From NCBI GenBank assembly GCA_024529925.1, contig JAFEUB010001207.1, forward strand, positions 1-64,000: DNA of 64,000 nucleotides, read 5' to 3'. The position numbers and the translations under genes are program-made. The notes under the pieces were generated by a model. It worked only from the letters and a program-made list of their open reading frames with translations. It did not search any database and was not told the DNA's origin. The number at the start of each line of letters is the position of its first letter. The stretch's first letter is position 1. The stretch is from Ophthalmolycus amberensis (taxonomy: Eukaryota > Chordata > Actinopteri > Perciformes > Zoarcidae). Shown here one piece after another: positions 53,766 through 64,000 of the stretch.

Positions 53766-54717
53766 GTGTGTGCATTGCTTCTCATTGCAGACCAGAGTTG
53801 AAACTTGAATCACAGCGAGGTGGCCTGCTCTCCGCCCTGTGGCTTTGGATAAATTGTTTCTCTAATTCCAACACTCCACTTCCTGTATTGAGGTCACACA
53901 TTCTGGTAAAATCAGAGGATGCATCATGGAAGGCCCACTAGTTTTAATTTGTTCCATGAATCTTTGAAATGTTTGTTCAGCAGTAAGACAGTTTCGATGT
54001 GATGAGAGTAAGTCTACATTTCCATATTAGTAAGGAAAAACAACAACTATCCAGACTCACTGGCCAAAAACAGACAATATCATTTCATTATCTTTCTGAC
54101 AAACACTTCCCTCAAGAAAAACAACCAAATTGAAGCTTAAAATTATAATATTTCATCAAAAATACTTAATTTTACAAATGAACCGTTTGCTCAAACCAGA
54201 TTCTGTAAAATACATTAAATTCAGTGCTCTTCGGCACAACTTTGAAGCCCTGGTTGACTCAGCTGAGACCAACTGTCACGTGACAAAAATTCTGTGAAAC
54301 TTCGACTGAAGTGGCTGTTAAATATATGTAGGATGTGGAGCCTCAATTTATTTTTTCCAACAATGGTACACATGAACCATGTTGGATATAGAGATTCCAT
54401 TGTTTTCAAATTGTTCTTAAATAAATGATCAAATAAATTCAACTTGTGTTTTTTTATTTATTTTGATTGTGCTGTTTCCAGAGAGATGCAGGACTTAGAT
54501 ATTGCAGTGAAAAATTAGGCCACAGAAAGTGAAATGCGACAGCAGCAAAAAAATGTCATTTTAAAACTTTGTGGCCAAACGGGGCCTGAAGTAGCCAAAG
54601 TATCGCCACACCACCAACGTCTTATTACTTTGTTTATCTTTAACAGCTGTCCCGAGCACTTTTATTCTAGCATATGGTGTGTTTAGTGAACTCAATCCAC
54701 CGGGCAGTACTCCAGCT

Positions 54718-55140
54718 AACAATTACTTTCACTGTCCATTATTTGTAAGAGTTATTTTATTGACAAGTGGATTCATCATTTGATCTATAAAATGTCGAAA
54801 AAAAAATAAACAATGTCTTTTCCGGTTTCTCAAAATCCAAGTTAGCGTCGTCACAATACTGGACAATACATTGAAAAAGATCAATTTTAGAAAGCATTTT
54901 CGATACCACAGGGGAAAGTTCACAACATCGAGGGCATTTTTAATAATCGATAAAAAACGGTGTATTTGCACTGATACTGTGGAAAATGTGTGTTGATACC
55001 GTTTCAAATATTCAGCATAGAAATGTATTGACACCTGGACAACACTAGTCCAAGGTAAGTCTTCAAATGTCTTGTTGTGTCCGACCAACAGTCCAAACCC
55101 ACAGAGATCCGGTTCACTCTGATATAAAAGAGAGAAGAGT
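54718..55140. repeat. Dispersed fish repeat 'GGCTGCAGTTAGTGATCATT' family, second copy
   Basis: 'aacaattactttcactgtcc', 'ttgatctataaaatgtcgaa' and 'caaatgtcttgttgtgtccg' followed by 'accaacagtccaaac' are successive blocks of the family at 40,069-40,390. The 185-residue minus frame at 54,729-55,286, the longest in the window, runs through this repeat and is not a gene. Confidence 0.6.
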
Positions 55141-55149
55141 AGAAGATGC

Positions 55150-57420
55150 TGAGAATCAGCTGAACGTGGTGTCTGCGGTCCACGTACGGCTGTGCGGTAA
55201 CATCTGCTGCTCCTTGTACAGAGGCCTTCACTCCCCCTGAGCTTAATGCAAAGCAGCTCCCCTGTTGCCCGGGGGCCAAACGGCACACTTCATAAAAGCC
55301 ACCGACCTTCAGATGGCAATCAACCTGGTATTCCGGCCAAACGATTGAGACGCTTCACGTGTGGTTTTAGATCGTCGCAGATCCCTGTCAAATATGTGAG
55401 CAGTCCACAGAGTGTTGGTGTGTTTCTATTTCAGTCCAGCTAACCCAGAAACACACCTGATTCATGTTTACAACGGGAGTACTACCGCTGCCACTGCTGT
55501 CCTCCAGCACTCTAGGAGGGATGTTTCCATTTGTGTTGGGGTCATAGATCAGATTCAGATATTATGACTAAACTTTACTGTATGCACTGCTGTTAACTTT
55601 TGTAAATTCATAACTTAATAAGCGTGGAATCTTTCTTTTATTGCAGCTGCAAGCGTTTGTGCATTTGTCTGCAGCATCGCTCAGAGTCCTGGGGTCGTCG
55701 CTTAATTAATTGCTGGAAAGACGGCGTCGCTTATCTAGTATTGCCTTCCTGTGTAACTTCAATTATATATCCCTCCTGAAAGGAGCAGGGAGCCAGCAGA
55801 GAATAATGGTGTAGCTCAACATTGCTACACCATAACTAGTATCATAAACAGGATGGTCTTGCTCTCTGGCATTTGCTCTGAATATGCTGTACCGGTGTCC
55901 TTTAGCTGACTCATCGTAAAGCTGGCCAGCTCGTAATTTGCTGGAGCCCTTCTGCCGCAGTCGGGATGCACAGAATGGACACGACATCACAACGTTGTTA
56001 CACCGCGACTTGTTTTCACGAGCTGTATACACTGTGTGTAGCAAGCCGCACGCCGGCAGGTATACTACAGCGATAGGAACCCAAAAGTAACTTTTTGCTG
56101 TGATTTAATTTCGATAAACAGGTTAAAATGGATGCCAAAATAACAAACCATTAAGCAGTTGTTAAGACATTTTACTCAAAACCAAAAGTCAGTAAGATTC
56201 ATCACTGTGGGTATCTGTACCAAATATCACCCCCACCCCCAGATGCCATTGTTATTTTGCACAACACAAAACGTTGTTTCCCCGTGTGTGGACAGTGACA
56301 CAGATAAGCTCCTGAAGATATTATCTATATCTGTGTTTCCCACAGACTCCGTATAATGGACAGGCTAGGAACCCCTTGATTGGAGATGCTGTGTTTTATT
56401 CCTGTTGGCATGCGATGGTAATATCAAGGCTGGTCTGATTAGCCTCACAGTTTAAACAGCACTTTGTAATAAAAACATGTAAGCGCTTAATAACAGCTTG
56501 CATGTTGGAATTGTGCTGCTAAATGATAAAACATTTTATCTTGTGCCAGTATAATGAGCACACATATAACTGTAGGAGATAGATTCCAGGTCTCTGTTGA
56601 AGTCCTTTTCCATGTGCGGTTGATATCGTATTGCAATTTAAGACGCCCCCAGATATTCATAAACTAGACCAGAGGATGGATTTGAACATTTTCAGACTTT
56701 CTTCTCAATATTTGGAGGGCTGTGATTTCTGGTGTCCTCCTTGAAGTTGTGAGAAAAATAAGTAATTTTTCTGTAAGGTGAAATCCTTTACTGTGCGCTG
56801 TAGTTTATACGCCTCATTAGCATATCGTTCACAGCTGCCTGGGGGTTTGCAGTTGGGCATACGGACTGCCAGACGTACACAGCGGCACGGCCCCTGATGG
56901 GCAGAGGCAGCTTTATTCCAGTCAGCGAGCAGGAAGGAACCATGAAGGAGGCAGTTCAGGTGCATGAGGGATTGTGATGGCTGGTCTTACTGCCCAGCTG
57001 TCGTCACATTTAGGGGTTTAGATAAGGCCACGATGAAGCGGAGACACCCCTGGTCTTGAAGAATAGCTGTGGATGAATTAAAGTTTGGGTGGAGTGTTGA
57101 GTCTGGCCTGACGCCACTGCGTCTGTCAGCTCTCCCATTCAGCCTCCCAACAGTCCCGAGATCTTGCAGCCGTCGAGACAGATCCGTGGTCCCTCATGAG
57201 GCTTGTCATCCTCACTATTATGATATACACGTTGAACCTTTGAAGTACAAGACAACGGCAGTGCATCCTGCCTCCAGTTCGTGTTCAAAGGGAGGCCTTT
57301 CCTTGAGTTGACAGTGTGATCCTGATCTGCTGAGAGATCCCAGTGTCCAACACAACAGGTCAACAGACTGCCACCATTTACTCCCATTTTGGTCCCAAAC
57401 ATGATACATTATTTAATAGT
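55150..57420. other. Unassigned sequence
   Basis: No gene or clear repeat recognised. Parts near 55.2-55.4 kb and 56.8-57.3 kb are of balanced composition and could be conserved non-coding DNA; untested. Confidence 0.4.
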
Positions 57421-57426
57421 TACGAC

Positions 57427-57510
57427 TAGGGTTGGGCGATAAGACGATATATATAGTCAAGCGGTATAAAAATGTGTATTCATTTTAAAAAAAAAAGTAT
57501 ATCGAAAAAC
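57427..57510. repeat. Fragment of a 'TAGGGTTGGGCGATA' short inverted-repeat element
   Basis: 'tagggttgggcgataagacg' followed by 'tatatata' resembles the left end of the element at 60,573-60,913. The right end was not found. Confidence 0.5.
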
Positions 57511-57514
57511 CAGC

Positions 57515-58185
57515 GGCCGGACAGCGTTACGGTAATATACGTCTTTATTACGAGGGTGTGTTTTTTTGGTTTCCTGCTAACATGCATCTTGGTTACTGTC
57601 CTGCTCTGTATACTTTCTCTCAATACTCCCCTCCCCTCCCTTCCCCTCCCTCCATCCTGAGCCGGCTGGCTTCCTGCCCTGTCTCATTTTACAGCCTAGC
57701 CCACTGATGCAGCACAGTCAGCTTCCTCCACGCCGACTTCTCGAGACCCATTAAACATTCATTGGATAGGGCTATAAGATACCTCAGTGTAGCCCTCAGC
57801 TCTGCTACTCTAAATTCAGCCCAAGATCTGAGCTTTACACTCTTAACCATGATACCGAAGGCAAACTTCTATCGGCATGCGTCCCTATGAGAGGAGGAGG
57901 AAAATGCATGCAATAGACAAACTGATTGATTATGTTGCCGTGGCACACTATACGACACATGATCCTCTCGTGGCAGCAGTGTTGGAGTACATGGATTGAT
58001 ATAACTTGCAGCGGGTACCTCTGACAGATGAGTGTTATTGCTGGCTGTGATAAGGCCCAAAATATTAAGAGCAGCTCATGATCACCAGGATGTTCCGTCT
58101 TCATTTGTCCGTTGCATCAGAGAAGCTCGAAGAGAACATGTGAGAACAAATCCAACCACCTAAGAGCAAAGTAACCTCGAAACCC
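57515..58185. other. Unassigned sequence
   Basis: No gene recognised; opposite-strand frames at 57.8-58.1 kb lack domains. Confidence 0.4.
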
Positions 58186-58190
58186 AGTCC

Positions 58191-58268
58191 AGTGTCACCA
58201 ACTCTTTTCCAATGAAAGTCGCTCGCAGCACTAGATCCTAAAGGCGCTAAATATAGTCGGCAACACTG
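58191..58268. repeat. 78-bp miniature inverted-repeat element
   Basis: Ends AGTGTCACCAAC and GTCGGCAACACT are 12-bp imperfect inverted repeats. The left 28 bases match the reverse complement of the right end of 33,795-34,150 (AGTGTTGCC, TTTTCCAATGAAAG). It is an extreme deletion derivative of that family. Confidence 0.7.
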
Positions 58269-58274
58269 ACTGTC

Positions 58275-60570
58275 CCTTCAGGCCTGCCTCTCAAGCCACT
58301 CCCCCAAAATGATCATTATGAACATAAACAACGCACGTGGCTGCTGTTAGTACTCACAGCTGACGATCAATGAGTGAATGGTTCAGAGTGAATGGTTCAG
58401 AGTGGGTAAACAGGCAGGTAGCCCATCCAATAATTTCCTTCGGCCTGATTGCAATGATTGGTAATCATTCTAATTCCAATACCATCTCTAGCTTTGATAG
58501 TTGAATACTCACAAACTCAGCTAATGAGCTTCACTGGGACCAATGTGTGAGAGCTTTGACCTGGCAACATGAGAAAACAACCCAACTGTCCCGTTCAGGT
58601 GTCGCTCCACTCTGGTTGGCACACTGAAGCATGTGACAGCACCTGTTTCCAACTGAGCTCGCCTGCTTCAAACCAGCGACAAGAACAAAGAGTAAAAACA
58701 CAAAAAAGTAAACCTCTAATGTGAAATATACAAAACTTCTTTAAGATAAAAACTTTTGCAATTTGGAACCCGTCACCTATGGGTCTGACAATTGAGCCTC
58801 TGGCTGCAACGGCCAATATTTCTGGGGTTCTATAGCATAGCCGATAGATAACCGGGTATCCGGGCCAAGACTTCCTCTTCTGTGCGCCGCTCATTGTTTA
58901 CGGTCCAATAAGCAACGTGAGACACCACAATATATTTGAGACGTCTTCGACCGGATTGTTGAACAAGAAGCCGGCTAATTTGTCAGCTGATGAAAAGCTA
59001 AATCGTTGTCAGGTGATAGCCAATTCGTTCCAGGATTGCATTATATGCCAATGCGTTCCACCTCGTTAGTTCTTGACACACAGTGTTTACTTGCATTCAA
59101 CCAAAGCCCACTCGAACGTGATTGGTCAATAATACTGAGACTACAAACGTAAACCGGAACGCTTCCGATACCAAAATCTCGTCCCATCGCCAACAGATTG
59201 TCTTCATACGCAGATATGTGTTTGTAGGGATTAAAACTATTGTGTTGTGGTAAGAAGCTGATTAAAAAAAGACACTTTCAAGGCCTTTAAAGTAGCTGTG
59301 TATTCTCATACAAGCTGCCGTATACATGTGCAGTACTTTCAGCCCTCTGCCCATGGCGGTAGCCATGACGGCTGCCTCCGAGGTGTCGAGTAACAACTTA
59401 CTTATTGTTTCGCTGACATGAACTATTTGTAATCTTTCCATCAAAAGGTCAGAGCACTCTAGCCCAGCTATAAGGAACAACGCAGACACGCGAGGCATCG
59501 ATGAAGAGCTCTGGTAATTCACTGAAATGTAGAACAGAGCAGCTTGGAGATAACGTAATGTACAGGAACAGTGTGCGGTTTCACATGGGGAGGAGGCAGG
59601 ATGCTTGTGGAGGGGAATGGAAAACGGTAGAAGAGAATAGTCAGTGCACTGGGGATGCGGGGGGAGCAGGGAATAGCTGTCATGTCCAAATAGAGAAATG
59701 GCACCGTATCTCCTCTACCACCAGGTGAAATGTGCTTACTGTGGACATCGGACAGCAGCGTTTTTGCAAACAATACAGGATATGTGTCCTACACATCTGC
59801 CATGAATCCTATTTTAAGCCCTCATGCAGTTGAGTGTCTGCTACAGTTGTAATGTATACACTTCCTGCCTTTCCTCCTCTGGCCTCTTTCCTTAAATAAC
59901 ATTCATATTTTTGAGTAAAACAGCAGGACTTAATAAAAGTCAGTTTGTAATAAGAATAGAGAAGATTAAATGGTGTCGGTCATTATTTCCTTACTGCCAG
60001 TTTCACTATGCTGTGCTGTGGTTTACCTTATCTAGTGGGACCTGATGCCGTGACCTCGTCAGCAATGACAGCCGCGCATTACTTCCTGATACGCAGCCGC
60101 ACGCACGTGGAGCTATCCCTTCGGAACAGCCCGAGGCCTGAAGATGGCGGGGGGCTCCTGAGCCCTTTTCCCTTTGTCACATCTGTTTGTTCATCGATTG
60201 TGGTTGGCAAACACAAGTCGGGTCCGGGGGGACGTCGGTGACTAATCGGAGCGATAGCTCGTATAACTAGAGAGATTTATTGCAGAGCGAGTGCTCCCCT
60301 CTGGTTTCTGTCAACCCGTCCTGGATTGTTTCGACATGTCCGCTGCTAAATTGCAGGTTCAAGGGCAGAAATGTCGGCATGTTGAGCGGCTGTACATGAG
60401 CCGCGCCTGTTGAGAGAAATAATGGCCAAATAACCAAATAATGATGGCTGCTGTCATTTAATGCTGCATATACACATTTATTCTGCAAGTATGAACCTGC
60501 TGATATTGAAGTTGATCCAGCTTATAGGCCACTCTGTCGAACCGGAAAATAGTTCTGCAATGTTCCTGTG
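58275..60570. other. Unassigned sequence
   Basis: No gene recognised. A CpG-containing patch lies at 60,040-60,250. Frames at 59.2-59.8 kb overlap on opposite strands and lack domains. Confidence 0.4.
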
Positions 60571-60572
60571 GG

Positions 60573-60913
60573 TAGGGCTGAGCAATTTATTGATATTATA
60601 TCAATATCGAGATATGAGACCAGATATTGTCTCAGATTTTCACATATCGTGAAGTGTTTTTTTGCTTTAAATGCATTACAGTAAAGTCATGTCCTTTTCT
60701 GAACTTACCGGAGTGTTATAGCTCTTCTATTATTTGCCCCTTAGTCATTCTATCCAGATTGCTGATGATTATTTATGAAAGAAATCTCAATCTGTGTTAA
60801 TATTTTGTGAAATCACCAATGGTCAGTCAATCCTATAATATCGTGGCAATATTTACATTGATGTGTTTGATCAAAAATATCATATTTGATTTTTCTCCAT
60901 ATCTACGCCCTAC
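60573..60913. repeat. Short inverted-repeat element 'TAGGGCTGAGCAAT'
   Basis: Left end 'tagggctgagcaatttattg', right end 'tctccatatctacgccctac', giving inverted TAGGGC ends. The interior follows a teleost repeat I recognise ('gcattacagtaaagtcatgt', 'ctgatgattatttatgaaag'). Non-coding. Confidence 0.7.
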
Positions 60914-61094
60914 CTGTGGGTCATTAGGACTATAATATTGAATTGTAGGGAGGAGTCACCTGGTCATTTAACGAGCAAATATATGTGTGTGTGTTTTTCC
61001 CTATAATTATACAGGCCTGCTGAAACCCCCCGCCAGGCCTAAAAAGTGTTTTTTTGTAACGCTAAAAACATGTCGCTAAATATCCTTTTCATTG

Positions 61095-61425
61095 ATATTC
61101 ATTGTGGAAGTCTCTTAAAACTTGCATTCTCTCTACTGACCATCATGGGGCGACTCCTCCGGTTGCAAAAATAAGTTCGATTGCATAGATTGTATGAGAA
61201 AATGACTCTACTTCTCTCTTGATTTATTTCCTCAGTAAACATTGTAAACAAGAGTTTATGGTATGGCACTTCTCCGCATTCCAAATATGGTTACTTCTGT
61301 TCATTGGCTGCGAAAAAAACAACATGGTAAATCGGCAAACTCGAGGCTTTAAAACATCAGTCCACAAACCAATGGGTGACGTCACAATGACTACGTCCAC
61401 TTCTTATACACAGACTATGAGTTGA
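61095..61425 (-). repeat. Dispersed repeat family 'CGCCATCTTGG', copy 3 (inverted)
   Basis: Reverse complement carries 'gtggacgtagtcattgtgac', 'cataaactcttgtttacaat' and 'gaaataaatcaagagagaag', matching 6,407-6,830. The 'accaatgggtgacgtcacaa' end phrase is common in fish genomes. Confidence 0.7.
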
Positions 61426-61429
61426 ACGA

Positions 61430-61622
61430 GTGAAGTGAAGATAACGTTGTTGGTAGCCTACCGGTTGCATGCAGAAGTGAAGGACACGCTAACGTTTTTA
61501 GCTGAGCTGTACCTGAGAATATTAAGTCGAAACAGATCGGTGATGCTCATTTGCCCTCATTGTTCTCTGGGAAATGTGCTGGTCAATGGGAGTAGAGTGT
61601 CCACAGTAGATATGGCTTAATC

Positions 61623-61655
<33 letters not shown>

Positions 61656-62812
61656 TGTGTGTGGTACATGCCCCCGCTGGTGCTGCAGAAAACACACACT
61701 AATGATTTCTCACAGAACGAGGCTGATGCTGCAGCTACTTGTAGTCCACACAGACAGCGAGGCCGCTTCAGGTCTGTCCTGTAACTCCGGTCCAACACTT
61801 ACGTGATTAGCATACATTAAATGACTAATGATTAACTGAAGAAGAAGAAAATGAGACACACACAGCTATCACTGAAGTAATGTGGGAGGAAACGCCGTTG
61901 ACTTGCATTCACATCTACAGTCATTTTACTGTAGGATTCGTGATCAAAGCTTACATCAGGCCTGAAGGTAATCTTTAGAAGCAGCCAAAAAGAGCAGCGG
62001 TTTGGGCTGAAAAGAGAGGATACCAGCTGGGTAGTCAACTCCATCATAGCTAAGTTATGTAACGGCACACACACGCTCAAGCAAAGCATGTCGGCATGCA
62101 CAGTCAACAGCTAGTTATTGTACGTCTACAGTGGGTTTTTCCCGAATTAGTGATTTGTCTGTCAATTAACTAGAGCTGTCATCTGTTCTTTAAGCCGTTT
62201 GCTGCTCACGTGCTGTGAGATTAGACAACACACAGTAGTTATTATCAGCACCACGGAGAGTTACTGAACATCATTCATTTTCACAAAGCTCTCGCTTGCT
62301 GCATTTTCTTTGATCGTACATGTCAATAAAAAAAGGTTGAGAATAGAAAATACAAGTTTTCACTCAAGCCAAGACTTGTTTCACCAGTTTGTCAGAAAAG
62401 ATTTTGATTTGTTTCATACATTTAGATCAGTTTGATCAGAGTTGTAATTAAACTTTCTGTGTCACGCTGCAAGTTCATCTTAGTCTGGACTTCTTTGGAC
62501 TGCTTGGGTTCACTGAGTTAATCAGTAGCCGGTCCTGGCTGTCTGGTGTCCTGAATCTGGCTTTCAACTGGTTCACAATCTGGCTGTGAGCACGTTTGTT
62601 TGAAAGAGGCCTTAATAATAAGCAACACTATCAGAAACTGTCAGAGTAGAGTATTAAATATATCAAAGTAAGCCGATACTGTTAACAAGAAGCTGTAGAG
62701 ACCGCCGAAATAATATAAGTAAGGCCATAATATCAGGCTGAAAATCTATAATCTATAACATAGACCTTTTTACAAATGGTTGGCATATTCAACATGGACA
62801 TTTTGTCTCCGG
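61430..62812. other. Unassigned sequence with a (GT)n run
   Basis: (GT)n at 61,623-61,662, interrupted by TA. Otherwise no gene or repeat recognised. Confidence 0.4.
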
Positions 62813-62814
62813 CT

Positions 62815-64000
62815 GTTTTATTTATTTTTATTTTTATTTATTTTTATTTTTTATTTTTTATTGAAAGACACGAGACAATATTAAGACAATACATAGACAT
62901 AACAACAAGAGGATGACAACAACAGTGGGACAAAAGCCAGCAAATATCATATAGTCAGTGTGTGTGTGTATGTGTGCGTGTGTGAGAATGTCCTTGAGCC
63001 TTTTGAGATGGAGGGAAAAAAATAATATAATAATAATAATTTAAAAAACCAAACCAAAAAAAAAAAGAAAAACAGGTAAGTATGTGTGCATATGGATGTT
63101 CATGTATGCATGTACGTGGGTTTCAATTGGTTGTCCGGCAAGAAAAACAAAACAGAAATCAACAATAGTAAAAAATACACAAAAAATAGATATACACCGG
63201 TATATATATTATACATATTTCAATATTAATAGAATGGGTGGTGTCACGTTTGCAGAAACATAGTGAGGGATGACCAGGTGGAATGGTGTTCTGTTGTATT
63301 GTATATGATGGATGAGGTTAAATTTTCCATTGAAATATATTCTATCATTAAGTTTCTCCAGTGTGCGATGTGTGTGTTATTCCTTGATTTCCAGTTCATG
63401 AGGATAGTTTTCTTGGCGATAGTTAGGGCCACAAGGAGTAATTTGCGGTTTGTTTTACTCAGATGTATTGTTGAGATGTCTCCTAGTAAGCACAGTGAAG
63501 GGGATAAAGGGACGAGGCAGCCCAGGAAGACAGACAGTGACTCAGTTATTTCTTCCCAAAAGTGATTAACTGGTGTGCAGTGCCAGGTGGCGTGAACAAT
63601 AGCTATCCGGGCTGTTTTGAGTGCAATGTGGACAGATATCTGACGTGAATCCCATTTGAAACATTTTTTGCCCGGTGTAATGAATTCTGTGAAGTATTTT
63701 ATACTGTATTAGTTGTAAATTGGCATTTTTAGTCATGAAGTAGATGTTATTGCAGATTTGGTTCCAGAAATCAGCATCAGGAGTGATGGACAGGTCTGAT
63801 TCCCATTTTCTTGATGGTATGGATGATGTTTTGTCAGACTGTGATATTACTCTACATATTTTTGAGATTAACTTTTTTGAAGAGGGGACATTAATTAATT
63901 CTGAGGTTGAGGGGGGTAATTCTAGGTTAGTGGCCTTAATGTTAAGTTTGGATTGAACGGATGATTTGAGTTGCAGATATTCCAAAAATTGATTGCTCCT
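62815..64000 (-). mobile_element. L1-like LINE, 3' end (ORF2 C-terminus, 3' UTR, A-rich tail), cut by the window edge
   Basis: The minus strand from 64,000 reads ORF2 C-terminal sequence, including KWESDLSITPDADFWNQICN, NLQLIQYKILHRIHYTGQKM and FQMGFTSDICPHCTQNSPDS. This is characteristic of fish L1-clade ORF2. The coding frame shifts once near 63,600, then continues (TWHCTPVNHFW, later LTIAKKTILMNWKSRN) to a TGA at 63,246-63,244. The 3' UTR runs to about 62,815 and ends in an A-rich (TAAAA)n tail with AATAAA signals. The reverse-transcriptase and endonuclease domains lie outside the window. The frameshift makes this copy inactive. Confidence 0.88.
63244..64000 (-). pseudogene. L1-like ORF2 C-terminal region with one frameshift
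   Basis: About 245 residues in two frames. The zinc-knuckle-like C-P-H-C ... H-x4-C motif that ends L1 ORF2 is split by the frameshift: CPHC is in the first frame and HATWHC in the second. Restoring one base would rejoin them. Otherwise the frame is remarkably free of stops, so the insertion is fairly young. Confidence 0.85.

Larger units (their letters stand above)
51245..54710. other. Mostly unassigned sequence
   Basis: No gene recognised. A small piece near 52,060-52,112 ('ctgctgattaattagttcag') belongs to the 40,069 repeat family. (GT)n runs at 52,481-52,504 and 53,724-53,762. At 52.8-53.2 kb, 'cacaataaaagtcc' recurs three times in an irregular spacing. Confidence 0.4.

Noticed and set aside
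54729..55286. 185-residue minus-strand open frame, the longest in the window
   Set aside because: It runs through a recognised non-coding dispersed repeat and shows no domain or splice context.
1..64000. tRNA, rRNA, snRNA or endogenous retrovirus
   Set aside because: No cloverleaf, no recognisable small-RNA sequence, and no LTR pair or retroviral protein motif was noticed on either strand.

Overview
This window looks like teleost-fish nuclear DNA. It has no long open reading frames, no bacterial-style gene packing, many CA/CT/GT microsatellites, and a dense mix of repeats typical of fish: Tc1-like and hAT DNA transposons, L2/Rex-like and L1-like LINE fragments, a LINE whose ORF1 carries an SGNH-hydrolase-like domain, and many short non-autonomous repeats. 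The species cannot be named from the sequence. All family assignments come from reading the sequence, not from searches.

Regions 1-38,600 appear intergenic. They hold LINE relics (about 1.4, 5.6, 32.1 and 33.2 kb), a broken Tc1-like element (18.7-20.3 kb), a second Tc1 end fused to another repeat through a 40-bp perfect inverted repeat (21.5-22.4 kb), an internally deleted hAT element (24,161-25,132) inserted in an older repeat, a microsatellite-rich block (26-28.5 kb), a 576-bp trinucleotide tract, a TTAGG-like pentamer tract (30.6 kb), and a 136-bp segment present twice with one mismatch (8.6 and 9.1 kb).

A CpG-rich promoter-like region at about 38.7-39.1 kb precedes a plausible first coding exon (39,071-39,134, + strand). 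It has a signal-peptide-like start and ends in a consensus donor in phase 1. If real, the rest of the window to 64,000 is its first intron, because no continuing exon was recognised.

The most notable feature is a candidate 9.17-kb DNA element at 40,405-49,573. Its ends form imperfect terminal inverted repeats starting CACTGTAA. Just inside each end is a tandem array: 13 units of 50-51 bp on the left and about 25 units of 29-31 bp on the right. Both are rich in ACAGTAA/TTACTGT cores. Between the arrays lies a minus-strand multi-exon gene (exons between 46,323 and 43,716); three consecutive exons splice in a single open frame. A degraded LINE (46.8-48.4 kb) and two shorter repeats (42.3-43.4 kb) are nested inside. 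The whole resembles a large CACTA/EnSpm-like element carrying a cargo or transposition gene, but that classification is inference.

From 49.6 to 64 kb there are a CpG-rich segment (49.9-50.6 kb), more dispersed repeats, and the 3' end of an L1-like LINE (minus strand) that runs off the right edge.
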